Origin: Roseburia zhanii
GTDB taxonomy: Bacteria > Bacillota > Clostridia > Lachnospirales > Lachnospiraceae
Length of the DNA stretch: 64,000 nt
Reading direction: 5' to 3'
Assembly: GCF_014287635.1 (NCBI RefSeq)
Contig: NZ_JACOPH010000001.1
Coordinates: 310,001-374,000 of the forward strand
Positions 18,577-27,698 of this stretch are shown in pieces. The translations under genes and the position numbers were made by a program. The first letter of the stretch is position 1. Each line of letters begins with the position of its first letter. The notes under the pieces were generated by a model, which saw nothing but the letters and a program-made list of their open reading frames with translations, was not told where the DNA came from and did no database searches.

Positions 18577-18607
18577 TTGACACCACAACTATAGTGGCGT
18601 TTATAAT
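18577..18607 (+). promoter_or_regulatory. MATE gene promoter with long 19-base spacer and central dyad
   Basis: TTGACA (18577-18582) and TATAAT (18602-18607) are both perfect boxes but 19 bases apart. CCAC (18583-18586) and GTGG (18594-18597) form a dyad between them. Over-long spacers with a dyad are the hallmark of MerR-family-activated promoters, which often control drug exporters. Confidence 0.55.
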
Positions 18608-18695
18608 AGCTGTGGATCGATCTGTAAAAATAAACTACACAGATCGGGAAGGGAGTCATGTCTGGCATTTTTATCAATGACAGCTAAGAAGTGCT

Positions 18696-20063
18696 ATGGA
18701 AAAAGATTTAACAACAGGAAGTGTTTTAAAGAATATTTTATATTTTTCATTACCATATTTATTATCCTATTTTTTGCAGACTTTATATGGAATGGCAGAT
18801 CTGTTTATCGTTGGGCAGTTTAACGGAGTGGAAAGTATTACAGCGGTATCTGTCGGCAGTCAGGTCATGCATATGCTCACAGTGATGATCGTCGGACTGG
18901 CAATGGGTTCTACAGTTACGATTGGAAAAGCAGTCGGTGCAAAACAAAAAAAGCAGGCTTCGCTTACAGTAGGCAATACCGTTACATTGTTTATGGGACT
19001 TTCCATGGTGCTGACACTGCTATTACTGCTTCTTGTAAATCCGATTGTTTCATGGATATCGACACCGGCAGAAGCAGTTGTTGGAACCAGACAGTATTTA
19101 ACGATCTGTTTTATCGGGATTCCTTTTATTACGGCATATAATATTATCAGTTCGATTTTTCGCGGCTTAGGTGATTCGAAAAGTCCCATGTATTTTATTG
19201 CAGTTGCCTGTGCGGCAAATATCCTGCTAGATTATCTGTTTATCGGTGGTCTGCATTTTGGGGCAGCGGGAGCAGCACTTGGTACAACCTTATCACAAAC
19301 GATCAGTGTGTTCGTGGCATTGGTGGCAGTCTTAAGACGGACAACCGGTTTTTCATTAAAAAAAGAGGATTTTAAGTTAAAGACAAAGATCATGGAGCAG
19401 ATCCTAAAGATCGGAGTTCCGGTAGCATTACAGGATGGATTTATCCAGATAGCATTTATCGTGATTACGATCATTGCAAACCGCAGAGGATTAAATGATG
19501 CAGCTGCAGTCGGCATTGTGGAAAAGATCATCGGCGTGGTATTTCTTGTTCCATCTACGATGCTTTCGACAGTTTCTGCACTTTCCGCACAGAATATCGG
19601 TGCCGGAAAGCATGAGAGGGCATCTCTTACACTGCGTTATGCAGTCAGTATAGCAGTAGGATTCGGACTTGTGGTTTCACTTATAGTCCAGTTTTGTGGC
19701 AGTTCTGTTGTAGGAATTTTTACCAAAGATGCGGAAGTTATTTTACCGGGAACACAATATCTTCGGGCATATATTTGGGACTGCATGATCGCAGGCGTGC
19801 ATTTTTGTTTCAGTGGATATTTTTGTGCATATGGCTTTTCGGGGATTTCATTTTTACATAATGCCTTATCCATTATACTTGTGCGTATTCCGGGTGCATT
19901 TCTCGCATCAAAGTATTTTGCAGACACGCTCTATCCGATGGGATTGGCTGCACCGGCAGGCTCGTTGTTATCGGTGGTTATCTGCGTGATCGCATTCTTG
20001 TGGATGAAAAGGTTACTGTTCATACGCAAGCTTGATACCGCGCTGTCAAGCTATGCGCCATAG
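18696..20063 (+). CDS. MATE-family efflux transporter
   Basis: 455 residues, about 12 transmembrane helices in two halves, with the family pattern PYLLSYFLQTLYGMADLFIV near the N-terminus and NIISSIFRGLGDSKSPMYF in the first half. Such proteins export cationic drugs or metabolites using Na+ or H+ gradients. It is intact, in contrast to the second MATE locus at 21414. The promoter type suggests inducible control. Confidence 0.92.
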   Translation: MEKDLTTGSVLKNILYFSLPYLLSYFLQTLYGMADLFIVGQFNGVESITAVSVGSQVMHMLTVMIVGLAMGSTVTIGKAVGAKQKKQASLTVGNTVTLFMGLSMVLTLLLLLLVNPIVSWISTPAEAVVGTRQYLTICFIGIPFITAYNIISSIFRGLGDSKSPMYFIAVACAANILLDYLFIGGLHFGAAGAALGTTLSQTISVFVALVAVLRRTTGFSLKKEDFKLKTKIMEQILKIGVPVALQDGFIQIAFIVITIIANRRGLNDAAAVGIVEKIIGVVFLVPSTMLSTVSALSAQNIGAGKHERASLTLRYAVSIAVGFGLVVSLIVQFCGSSVVGIFTKDAEVILPGTQYLRAYIWDCMIAGVHFCFSGYFCAYGFSGISFLHNALSIILVRIPGAFLASKYFADTLYPMGLAAPAGSLLSVVICVIAFLWMKRLLFIRKLDTALSSYAP

Positions 20064-20074
20064 TGTTAATTATC

Positions 20075-20158
20075 GTGTGATTACAGCCCCTGTCTCGTAG
20101 AGGCATTTTAAATGGGCTGTAATCGTTGCTGATCACACTGTTAGGCGTGAACAGTAAC
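20075..20158. repeat. Second palindromic element
   Basis: GTGTGATTACAGCCC (20075-20089) pairs in two steps with GGGCTGTAATC (20114-20124) and ATCACAC (20132-20138). GTGAACAGTAAC (20147-20158) is the reverse complement of the end of the element at 18405. The two flank the intact MATE gene in opposite orientation. Confidence 0.45.
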
Positions 20159-20262
20159 ATGAAAAGAAAAATTTCTGTGAAATGTACTGCGGATCAGTTG
20201 TAAAAAACAGATCTCTGTGATAAAGTTCTTTTGTGGTATCCTTCATATGGAGGAAACTATCT

Positions 20263-21141
20263 ATGGGGAAAAGAACTTTACAGCAGCTTACAATTAAAGA
20301 TAATTTTATGTTTACAGCAGTTATGATGGATGAAGCCAACTGTCTGAGATTTTTAGAACGGGCACTTGACATGCAGATCGATCATGTTGTTGTAGACAAA
20401 GAGAAAAGTCTTATCTATCATCCGGACTATCATGGGATACGTCTGGATGTCTATGCAAAGGGAAATTCAAAAGCATTTAATATCGAAATGCAGATTCAGC
20501 CAAAACATAACCTGCCACGTAGAACGCGCTACTATCACGATCAGATCGATATGAGTGAATTACAGCCATCGGAAGGGTATGAAGCACTGCCAGAGGCATA
20601 TGTGATTTTTGTGTGTGACTTTGATCCATTTGGAGATAAAAAGTATCGTTATACCTTTGAAGAAATCTGTAAAGAAACAAATAGACCTTTACAGAACGGC
20701 AGACATACGATATTCTTAAGTACAAAGGGAATGAATCGATCCGAAGTGCCAGAAGAATTAGTTGAATTACTAAATTATATCGGAGCAGGGGAATCAGTAT
20801 CTTCGGAAAATTATAGTGATCCTTATGTCAGGCAGTTACAGAAAAGTGTCAATGATACAAAGAAAAGCCGTAAAATGGAGGAACGTTTTATGATGATTGA
20901 AGAATTGATGCAAGAGGAATATCAAGCTGGAAAAGCAGAGGGAAGAGAAGAAGGTATAGCAGCAGGCGTGGATGCATTGAAGGCAGTTGTTTTAGAGGTT
21001 TTAGATATGCGGAATATGCTGACAGACACGACAAAGTATCTGCTTGAGCATACATCTGATATGGAAACATTAAAGAAAATGAGCCATACTGCGATATCGT
21101 GCAGGAATGCAGAAGAATTTTTAAAACAATTCAACGCTTAG
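20263..21141 (+). CDS. Rpn-family PD-(D/E)XK nuclease/transposase-like protein
   Basis: 292 residues from the ATG at 20263 (GGAGGAAA upstream; the frame from 20233 would place that site inside the gene). IRLDVYAKGNSKAFNIEMQ is the PD-(D/E)XK core (Asp, then Glu-x-Gln). FDPFGDKKYRYTFEEICKE is characteristic of the Rpn proteins abundant in Lachnospiraceae. The C-terminal third is charged and helical (AGKAEGREEG). Relatives are DNA endonucleases implicated in RecA-independent recombination. Its role here is not known, and it stands alone. Confidence 0.88.
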   Translation: MGKRTLQQLTIKDNFMFTAVMMDEANCLRFLERALDMQIDHVVVDKEKSLIYHPDYHGIRLDVYAKGNSKAFNIEMQIQPKHNLPRRTRYYHDQIDMSELQPSEGYEALPEAYVIFVCDFDPFGDKKYRYTFEEICKETNRPLQNGRHTIFLSTKGMNRSEVPEELVELLNYIGAGESVSSENYSDPYVRQLQKSVNDTKKSRKMEERFMMIEELMQEEYQAGKAEGREEGIAAGVDALKAVVLEVLDMRNMLTDTTKYLLEHTSDMETLKKMSHTAISCRNAEEFLKQFNA

Positions 21142-21235
21142 AATCACACAGATCAATATATTTTTTGAAGGATATCACGAAAATTGTGGGAGTAGTCTGG
21201 GTTCATATTATGGTATGCAAAAAAGAATTTTTTGT

Positions 21236-21264
21236 TTGACTTTTTTGAAAAAGAGAAATATAAT
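21236..21264 (+). promoter_or_regulatory. Promoter of the MATE pseudogene leader
   Basis: TTGACT (21236-21241), 17 bases, TATAAT (21259-21264). Predicted start near 21271, immediately before two structured stem-loops. Confidence 0.8.
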
Positions 21265-21270
21265 AGCTTT

Positions 21271-21390
21271 CGAACGAGTAGCAAACCAGCGTAAATCCAG
21301 TTTTGCTGCTCTTTTATATTATACCGTTAAAAAGTGTGTAGCTTATCAGCGTAAGTCCAACTTATGAGATGAGCACACGCTTTTTTTATG
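21271..21390 (+). ncRNA. Tandem stem-loop leader, candidate riboswitch (possibly guanidine-IV/mepA type)
   Basis: Two hairpins carry almost the same loop. Hairpin 1 (21276-21311) pairs GAGTAGCAAAC with GTTTTGCTGCTC around CAGCGTAAATCCA. Hairpin 2 (21329-21387) pairs AAAAAGTGTG with CACACGCTTTTT and CTTAT with ATGAG around CAGCGTAAGTCCA, ends in TTTTTTT and is a terminator. The repeated CAGCGTAA[A/G]TCCA loop upstream of a MATE gene suggests a ligand-responsive antiterminator. The mepA-associated guanidine-IV class is my best guess, from memory of its gene context. Confidence 0.5.
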
Positions 21391-21413
21391 CAGAAAAGGA
21401 GGATTTCATCAAA

Positions 21414-22590
21414 ATGGCAGAAAGTAACAAGATGAAGGAAATGCCAGTGAATAAGCTTATGGTTCAGATGGGAATACCGATGATCTTATCTATGGCATTG
21501 CAGGCGGTCTATAATATTGTAGACAGTGCCTTTGTGGGAAACATGAGAGTGGGAAGTGAAGCAGCATTAAATGCTCTTACACTTGTGTTTCCGGTTCAAA
21601 TGCTTATGGTAGCAGCAGGAATCGGAACAGGTGTGGGAACAAATGCACTTTTAGCGAGGACACTCAGACAGGGAAACAATAAAAAAGCAGCGAAGGTTGC
21701 AGGCAACAGGACGTTCCCTCTATTCCACGATCGGTCAGATAGTAGGAGCAGTGATAAATATTATCCTTGATCCGATCATGATCTATGGTATAGGTCCTGT
21801 TCCGGAAATGGGAGTGGAGGGAGCCGCCTATGCAACGGTGATCGGGCAGGTTGCATCAGCAGTATTGCTATTTATTTTCCATGTAAAATTAAATAAAGAG
21901 TTTGAACATGGTATAAAATACATGAAACCAGACAGTAAAATTATCAGAGAAATATATGCGATCGGTCTTCCGGCGATCATTGCACAGGCATTGATGTCCA
22001 TCATGGTATATGTGATGAATCTGATTTTGAAATTTAGTCCTTCCGCACAGACTGCATATGGATTGTTCTACAAAGTACAGCAGTTCGTATTGTTCCTTGC
22101 ATTTGAACTTAGGGATGCGATCACACCAATTATTGCTTATGCATATGGAATGTACAGCAAAAAGCGAATTTTAGATGGAATAAAATATGGATTACTTTAC
22201 ACGATGATACTTATGATTGCTGGTGTGGCGATTACAGAAATTTTCCCGAATTTCTTTGCAGCTTTGTTTAATGCAGGAGAATCCAGAATGTATTTTATCG
22301 GAGCAATGAGAATTATATCTGTCAGTTTTATTTTTGCAGGGATCAATGTAGCATATCAGGGAATTCATCAGGCATTAGATGGCGGTATCGAGTCACTCGT
22401 GATCTCACTGCTCAGACAATTTGTGATCATATTGCCGCTGGCAGGAATATTTTCGATTTTTGTAAGAAATGGTCAGGCAGGAATTTCATTGATCTGGTGG
22501 GCATTTCCAATCACGGAGTTTATAGCCTGTATGGTGGGTTATGTATTTCTAAAGAAGATCAGAAAAGACAAAGTAGATAGTTTAAGTTAA
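21414..22590 (+). pseudogene. MATE transporter disrupted by an internal deletion and frameshift
   Basis: Frame one (21414-21770) gives a normal MATE N-terminus ([14 protein letters not shown] region, then [20 protein letters not shown]) and then nonsense. The second half continues in another frame from about 21697 ([20 protein letters not shown]) to 22590 with normal C-terminal MATE sequence. By family layout roughly 75-80 residues (about helices 3-4) are missing between the halves. The junction lies in TGCAGGCAA, which can encode both flanking protein segments, so deletion between short direct repeats is likely. The product should be non-functional. AGGAGG lies before 21414. Confidence 0.88.
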
Positions 22591-22603
22591 GGAGGAGCCG
22601 GCA

Positions 22604-22963
22604 ATGGCAAAAAGAATCATTACAATCAGCAGAGAGATTGCAGAACAGTCAGGATTTTCGCCGGAATATATTCAGGAAAATGCAGAATTATCTCCCAAGA
22701 AAGGATTATTTGCCTATGCTTTTTCGGGTCGTGATATCACAGGAAGATCAATAGAGGATATGGTATATGAGGCACAGAGAAAAGTGATCTTGGGTATTGC
22801 AGAAAAAATGATCAATGATACAGATAAAAGATGCAGAACAAATTATAATTTTTATACAGAACAAAAATGGGGAATGGCTGGCAATTATACGTTGTCGTTG
22901 AATAGTTCTGTGTTAGGATATGATATGTGTCAGAAAGTGATAATGGATTGTACAAAAATATAA
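22604..22963 (+). pseudogene. Cytidylate-kinase-like protein that has lost its P-loop
   Basis: 119 codons remain open, starting MAKRIITISRE. In intact relatives this is followed by GSGGRTIG (the P-loop) and a helix; here it jumps straight to IAEQSGFSPEYIQENAE. A second gap follows QRKVILGIAEKM, where the central kinase core should be, before DKRCRTNYNFYTEQKWG. Both jumps keep frame. Normal length is about 200 residues. Without the P-loop it cannot bind ATP in the usual way. It follows the broken MATE gene by 13 bases behind AAGGAGGAG, so the whole locus is decaying. Confidence 0.75.
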
Positions 22964-23113
22964 AGATAAGGGACAGGTTAGTTACAATAAATCAGATGGT
23001 TTCATGGGCTTGCAGGAAAGTTTATGATAAAATATAATGATAATTATATCTTTTAGAAATATGTGGAGGGTTATCGGGAGAAATTTCTCCACAAGATAAA
23101 TGCAGGAGGCATC

Positions 23114-23350
23114 ATGCAAAACTCATACCGTTATTTTGAGAACATAGATTGTAAATATTTTCCATGTCATAAGGGCTTAAAAGATTTCAACTGCCTGTTT
23201 TGTTATTGTCCGATGTATACAAAAGAGCATTGTCCCGGAAACCCAAAGTATATAGAAGCAAACGGACGGAAGATCAAAAACTGTTCAGATTGTACCTTTC
23301 CGCATCAGCCTGAAAATTACGATAAGATCATGCAGATCTTACGGGAATAA
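23114..23350 (+). CDS. Cysteine-rich small domain protein
   Basis: 78 residues with eight cysteines (13, 18, 27, 30, 32, 40, 57, 60), for example FNCLFCYCPMY and KNCSDCTFPH. The pattern matches the small cysteine-rich domain family found in Clostridia, sometimes near cobalamin genes, and probably binds zinc or an iron-sulfur cluster. GCAGGAGGC lies four bases before the ATG at 23114, which rules out the longer frame from 23063. No functional partner is nearby. Confidence 0.8.
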   Translation: MQNSYRYFENIDCKYFPCHKGLKDFNCLFCYCPMYTKEHCPGNPKYIEANGRKIKNCSDCTFPHQPENYDKIMQILRE

Positions 23351-23376
23351 ATAAAGAAATAACACAAATTCCCCTC

Positions 23377-23406
23377 TTGACAAATGAAAACGACACAGTC
23401 TAAAAT
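23377..23406 (+). promoter_or_regulatory. proS leader promoter
   Basis: TTGACA (23377-23382), 18 bases, TAAAAT (23401-23406), immediately before the T-box leader. Confidence 0.65.
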
Positions 23407-23412
23407 AGAAAA

Positions 23413-23695
23413 AGTGAACAAAGAGCAATCAAATAGAAAGTAAAGCAGAGAAAAGGATTAGTAAAACAGTAACATTCCCAAGAGAGAAGATCCTGTACTT
23501 ACAGGCTGAAAGATCTTCGTTTGAACCTGTTTGAACCTGCCTTGGAGCTTTCATATGAAAGTATGACGTGATCCCAGCGTTATGGGAAATTGAGAGTATG
23601 TAAGACTGATATGGTCAGAATACATAAATCAGGGTGGTACCGCCGGATATAGTTCGGTCCCTAGAGATAGGGATGAATATATCCGGCGTTTTTGT
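23413..23695 (+). ncRNA. T-box leader (proline-responsive)
   Basis: The universal T-box AGGGTGGTACCGC lies at 23631-23643, in an antiterminator that competes with a terminator (CGCCGGATATA with TATATCCGGCG then TTTTTG, ending near 23693). Stem I signatures AAGAGAGAAGATC and GCTGAAAGATC are present. GAA-CCT-GCCTTGGAGC places the specifier at CCU (23536-23538), a proline codon. Uncharged proline tRNA should allow transcription of proS, and perhaps cca. Confidence 0.92.
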
Positions 23696-23735
23696 TTGAT
23701 ACTCACATAATAAGATATGAAGAAAGGAAACAATC

Positions 23736-25178
23736 ATGGCAAAAGAAAAGAAATTAGTAGAAGCCATTACCTCTATGGAAGAGGATTTTGCACAATGGTA
23801 CACAGATGTTGTAAAAAAAGCAGAACTTATCGATTATTCCTCCGTCAAAGGATGCATGATCTTAAAACCAGCCGGATATGCGATCTGGGAGAATATTCAG
23901 CATGAGTTAGACCGTAGATTTAAAGAAACCGGTGTAGAAAATGTATACATGCCATTATTTATACCGGAAAGTCTTTTAAATAAAGAAAAAGACCATGTAG
24001 AAGGATTTGCACCGGAAGTTGCATGGGTAACACATGGCGGTTTAAACCCATTACAGGAACGTCTTTGTGTCCGTCCGACATCCGAAACTTTATTCTGTGA
24101 TTTTTATAAAAATATCATCCAGTCCTACAGGGATCTGCCAAAGGTATATAACCAGTGGTGTTCTGTTGTCCGCTGGGAGAAAGAAACCAGACCATTCTTA
24201 CGTTCCAGAGAATTTTTATGGCAGGAAGGACATACAGCACATGCAACCGAAGAAGAAGCAGAAGCAAGAACTGTACAGATGTTAAACCTGTATGCAGATT
24301 TCTGCGAAGAAGTGCTCGCAATGCCGGTTGTCCGCGGACAGAAGACAGAAAAAGAGAAATTTGCAGGTGCCGAAGCAACTTACACGATCGAGGCTCTGAT
24401 GCATGATGGTAAGGCATTGCAGTCTGGTACTAGTCATAATTTCGGAGATGGTTTTGCAAAAGCATTCGGTATTCAGTATACAGATAAAGATAATAAGTTA
24501 CAGTATGTACATCAGACTTCCTGGGGTATGACCACACGTCTGATCGGTGCAGTCATCATGGTTCATGGTGATGATTCCGGCTTAGTGCTGCCACCAAGGA
24601 TCGCACCGACACAGGTAATGGTCATTCCGATCCAGCAGCATAAAGAAGGCGTATTAGAAAAAGCAGAAGAATTAAAGACACGTTTAGCTGCAAGTGGTAT
24701 CCGTGTAAAATCAGATAATTCTGAAAAGAGTCCGGGATTCAAATTCTCTGAGCAGGAAATGCGTGGTATCCCAATCCGTATCGAGATCGGACCAAAGGAT
24801 ATACAGGCAGGTCAGTGTGTACTTGTAAGACGTGATACCAGAGAAAAGACAGTCGTTGCATTAGAGGATTTAGAGGCAAAGACAACAGAATTATTAGAAA
24901 CGATCCAGTCAGAAATGTTTGCCCGTGCAAAAGCACATCGGGATGCACATATTTATGATGCACATAATTACACAGAATTTACAGAGATCGTTAATACAAA
25001 ACCGGGATTCATCCGTGGTATGTGGTGTGGAGATCAGGCATGTGAAGATAAGATCAAAGAGGATTTTGCAGCAACTTCCCGTTGTATGCCATTTAACGAT
25101 CAGGAGCAGATCGCAACAACCTGTGTCTGCTGTGGAAAACCTGCACACAAATTAGTATACTGGGGAAAAGCATACTAA
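23736..25178 (+). CDS. proS: Prolyl-tRNA synthetase
   Basis: 480 residues, the short eukaryote/archaeal-type ProRS without the bacterial editing insertion. Class II motifs are visible: [20 protein letters not shown] (motif 2 region), [20 protein letters not shown], and [13 protein letters not shown] (motif 3). The C-terminal zinc-binding-like cysteines (CVCCGK) end the protein. It charges tRNA-Pro. A T-box controls it, and the stop codon overlaps the cca start by one base. Confidence 0.95.
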   Translation: MAKEKKLVEAITSMEEDFAQWYTDVVKKAELIDYSSVKGCMILKPAGYAIWENIQHELDRRFKETGVENVYMPLFIPESLLNKEKDHVEGFAPEVAWVTHGGLNPLQERLCVRPTSETLFCDFYKNIIQSYRDLPKVYNQWCSVVRWEKETRPFLRSREFLWQEGHTAHATEEEAEARTVQMLNLYADFCEEVLAMPVVRGQKTEKEKFAGAEATYTIEALMHDGKALQSGTSHNFGDGFAKAFGIQYTDKDNKLQYVHQTSWGMTTRLIGAVIMVHGDDSGLVLPPRIAPTQVMVIPIQQHKEGVLEKAEELKTRLAASGIRVKSDNSEKSPGFKFSEQEMRGIPIRIEIGPKDIQAGQCVLVRRDTREKTVVALEDLEAKTTELLETIQSEMFARAKAHRDAHIYDAHNYTEFTEIVNTKPGFIRGMWCGDQACEDKIKEDFAATSRCMPFNDQEQIATTCVCCGKPAHKLVYWGKAY

Positions 25179-26515
25179 TGAGGATCGAATTACCCGAAAA
25201 AGTAGAAGGTATCATCCAGACATTGATGCAGGCAGGCTATGAGGCATATGCCGTAGGCGGCTGTGTGCGTGACAGTCTTTTAGGAAAAGAACCAAAAGAC
25301 TGGGACATTACCACATCGGCAAAACCGGAAGAAGTCAAGCGTCTGTTTCCAAAAACGATCGATACCGGTATCTTACATGGGACAGTGACAGTCATGTCAG
25401 GACGTGAGGGATTTGAAGTGACCACTTACCGGATTGATGGAAAATACGAAGATTCCAGACATCCGAAAGAGGTGACTTTTACCCCGAACTTGTTAGAAGA
25501 CCTGAAAAGGCGTGATTTTACGATCAATGCGATGGCATATAATGAAAATACCGGACTTGTCGATGAATTTGACGGTATCGGAGATTTAAAACGTGGTGTG
25601 ATCCGATGCGTGGGAGAAGCAGAGCAGCGTTTTAAAGAGGATGCACTCAGAATGATGCGTGCAGTCCGTTTTGCAGCACAGCTTGGATTTTCAATCGATG
25701 AGGATACAAAAGAAGCTATCTGTAAGTTAGCTCCTACCCTGAAAAATATCAGCGCCGAACGGATTCAGGTAGAACTTGTCAAACTGTTAGAATCCGATCA
25801 TCCGGAAGAAATGCGTACACTTTATGAAACAGGGATCACAGCCGTTATGCTGCCGGAATTTGATGCGATGATGCAGACAGAGCAGAATAACCCGCATCAT
25901 ATGTATACAGTTGGAGAACATACGATCGTGGCACTCTGCCAGATTCCAAAGGATAAAGTCTTGCGTCTGACGATGCTTTTGCATGATGTTGCAAAACCGG
26001 TCTGCCGTACAATGGGGGAAGATGGTATCCACCATTTTCATGGACATCCCGCAAAGGGAAGTGAAATGGCAGAAAAGATTTTACGCCGTCTGAAATTTGA
26101 TAATGATACGATACGCAGAGTCAGCCGTCTGGTACGCGGACATGATGATAATCCGCCAGTCAGCGAAAAAAATGTCCGAAGGGCGATCGTACGACTTGGA
26201 ATAGAAGCATATCCGGACCTTTTTGCAGTCAAGCGGGCAGATATTTTAGCACAGAGCAGTTATAAGCGTGCAGAAAAGTTAGCTTATGTCAATGCATATG
26301 AAGCCTGTTATCATACGGTTTTAGAGAAGAAACAGTGCTTATGCTTAAAAGATCTTGCTGTCAATGGCGGTGATCTGATCGCAGAAGGCATGAAGTCTGG
26401 AACTGCACTTGGGGCAGAGCTAAAGGAACTGTTCGCACTTGTCCTGGAAGATCCCTCAAAAAATACAAAGGAATATCTGCTGGAAGAAGTCAGGAAAAAA
26501 ATTAAACAAGTTTAA
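25178..26515 (+). CDS. cca: CCA-adding tRNA nucleotidyltransferase
   Basis: 445 residues. GGCVRDSLLG (27-36) and DWD (41-43) form the nucleotidyltransferase head. The neck shows RRDFTINAMAYN, and a C-terminal HD domain LLHDVAKPVCRT is present. It adds or repairs the 3' CCA of tRNAs. This is relevant here because the tRNA-Tyr and tRNA-Leu genes at 41.5 kb do not encode CCA. It is coupled to proS. Confidence 0.95.
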   Translation: MRIELPEKVEGIIQTLMQAGYEAYAVGGCVRDSLLGKEPKDWDITTSAKPEEVKRLFPKTIDTGILHGTVTVMSGREGFEVTTYRIDGKYEDSRHPKEVTFTPNLLEDLKRRDFTINAMAYNENTGLVDEFDGIGDLKRGVIRCVGEAEQRFKEDALRMMRAVRFAAQLGFSIDEDTKEAICKLAPTLKNISAERIQVELVKLLESDHPEEMRTLYETGITAVMLPEFDAMMQTEQNNPHHMYTVGEHTIVALCQIPKDKVLRLTMLLHDVAKPVCRTMGEDGIHHFHGHPAKGSEMAEKILRRLKFDNDTIRRVSRLVRGHDDNPPVSEKNVRRAIVRLGIEAYPDLFAVKRADILAQSSYKRAEKLAYVNAYEACYHTVLEKKQCLCLKDLAVNGGDLIAEGMKSGTALGAELKELFALVLEDPSKNTKEYLLEEVRKKIKQV

Positions 26516-26528
26516 ATTGCATACTTTT

Positions 26529-26608
26529 AAAAACCCTTTCATATCTTAAATAGACACAGAGTATTATCTGGAAACTGTGACGAAAAAGATTCGTATGGAG
26601 GGGTTTTT
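26529..26608 (+). promoter_or_regulatory. Sigma-K-like promoter inside a helix that masks the cotS ribosome-binding site
   Basis: AAAAACCCTTTCATA (26529-26543) can pair over 15 positions (two G-U) with TATGGAGGGGTTTTT (26594-26608), which holds the ribosome-binding site and abuts the GTG start at 26609. The left arm overlaps CATATCTTA (26540-26548), a match to the sigma-K -10 (CATAnnnTA), with AC 15 bases upstream. The helix may also terminate cca transcripts (GGGG then TTTTT). Confidence 0.5.
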
Positions 26609-27649
26609 GTGTATAATCGGGAAGAAGAAATTATAGAACAATATGAAGTAGAAGTAAAAAGTACGGCAAAAGGACGCGGAGCTCTGATCTGTGATACGGA
26701 TCAGGGGACGATTTTGTTAAAAGAGTTTTGCGGCTCGAAAGAGCGAGCAGTTTTTCTGCATGATATACTGGATTTTTTGGCAGAGGAGGATTTTCTGGCG
26801 GAAACGATCATGCCGGCAAAAGATGGGGAAATTTTAGTAAAAGATGAACTGACAGACATCACGTATATCTTAAAGAACTGGTATTTAGGACGGGAATGTG
26901 ATGTTAAGAATCGTGACGATATTTTACTTGCAGTCAGAAAATTAGCACAGCTTCATAATCTGACAAAAAATTATCAAAAAGAAATTCCCGGATTTTTAAA
27001 GATGGACAAAGAAAGTCTTTTGATGGAATATGAAAAACACAATCGGGAGTTAAATAAAGTTAAAAATTATATACGTAATAAGCATAAGAAAAATGAATTT
27101 GAAGTATTGTTTATGAAGGTCTACGAAAGCTATAAAACACAGGCATTTGAAGTGACAGCACAGTTAAAGGAGCAGCTTGATGGCATGGAAGGATCCGCTG
27201 TTTCACAGATGTGGGGATTGTGCCATGGCGATTATAACCAGCATAATATCATTCATTTTCAAGGCGAATGGGTGGTTTTAAATTTTGAACAGATGTCGTA
27301 TGATGTATTGGTTCAGGATTTAGCAAATTTTATCCGTAAGATCCTGGAAAAATACAACTGGAATACAGGGCTTGGCATAGAAATGATCACTGCCTATGAT
27401 CAGGTCAGAAAACTTCTGCCGGAAGAATTAAAACAGCTTTATCTTCGTCTGGCGTATCCGAAAAAGTACTGGAAAATAGCAAATCACTACTGTAGTTCCA
27501 GAAAATCATGGATTTCCGGCAGGGACATTGAAAAATTAGAAAAGGTGATCCGGCAGGAAACAGAAAGAAAACAATTCTTAAAAATGTTATTTTATTTCAC
27601 AAGAGAAACAGGGTGTGATATAATAGGCATGGACAGTGATATAAAGTAA
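26609..27649 (+). CDS. CotS-family spore coat protein
   Basis: 346 residues with a degenerate aminoglycoside/choline kinase fold. LCHGDYNQHNIIHFQGEWV corresponds to the catalytic loop and VLNFEQMSYDVLVQDLANFI to the metal-binding DF(D/E) region, where Asn replaces Asp. CotS-type proteins act in the mother cell during spore coat assembly. The start is GTG with GGAGGGG upstream. It is the only gene of its unit, with a sigma-K-like promoter, as expected of a late mother-cell gene. Confidence 0.85.
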   Translation: MYNREEEIIEQYEVEVKSTAKGRGALICDTDQGTILLKEFCGSKERAVFLHDILDFLAEEDFLAETIMPAKDGEILVKDELTDITYILKNWYLGRECDVKNRDDILLAVRKLAQLHNLTKNYQKEIPGFLKMDKESLLMEYEKHNRELNKVKNYIRNKHKKNEFEVLFMKVYESYKTQAFEVTAQLKEQLDGMEGSAVSQMWGLCHGDYNQHNIIHFQGEWVVLNFEQMSYDVLVQDLANFIRKILEKYNWNTGLGIEMITAYDQVRKLLPEELKQLYLRLAYPKKYWKIANHYCSSRKSWISGRDIEKLEKVIRQETERKQFLKMLFYFTRETGCDIIGMDSDIK

Positions 27650-27698
27650 CGATGAAGTACTAGACAGTTATTACTTGAGTTAAATTGGAGAATATACG

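Noticed and set aside
21271..21390. Mini-ykkC (guanidine-II) riboswitch
   Set aside because: Tandem hairpins fit, but the loops are CAGCGTAA[A/G]TCCA instead of ACGR tetraloops.
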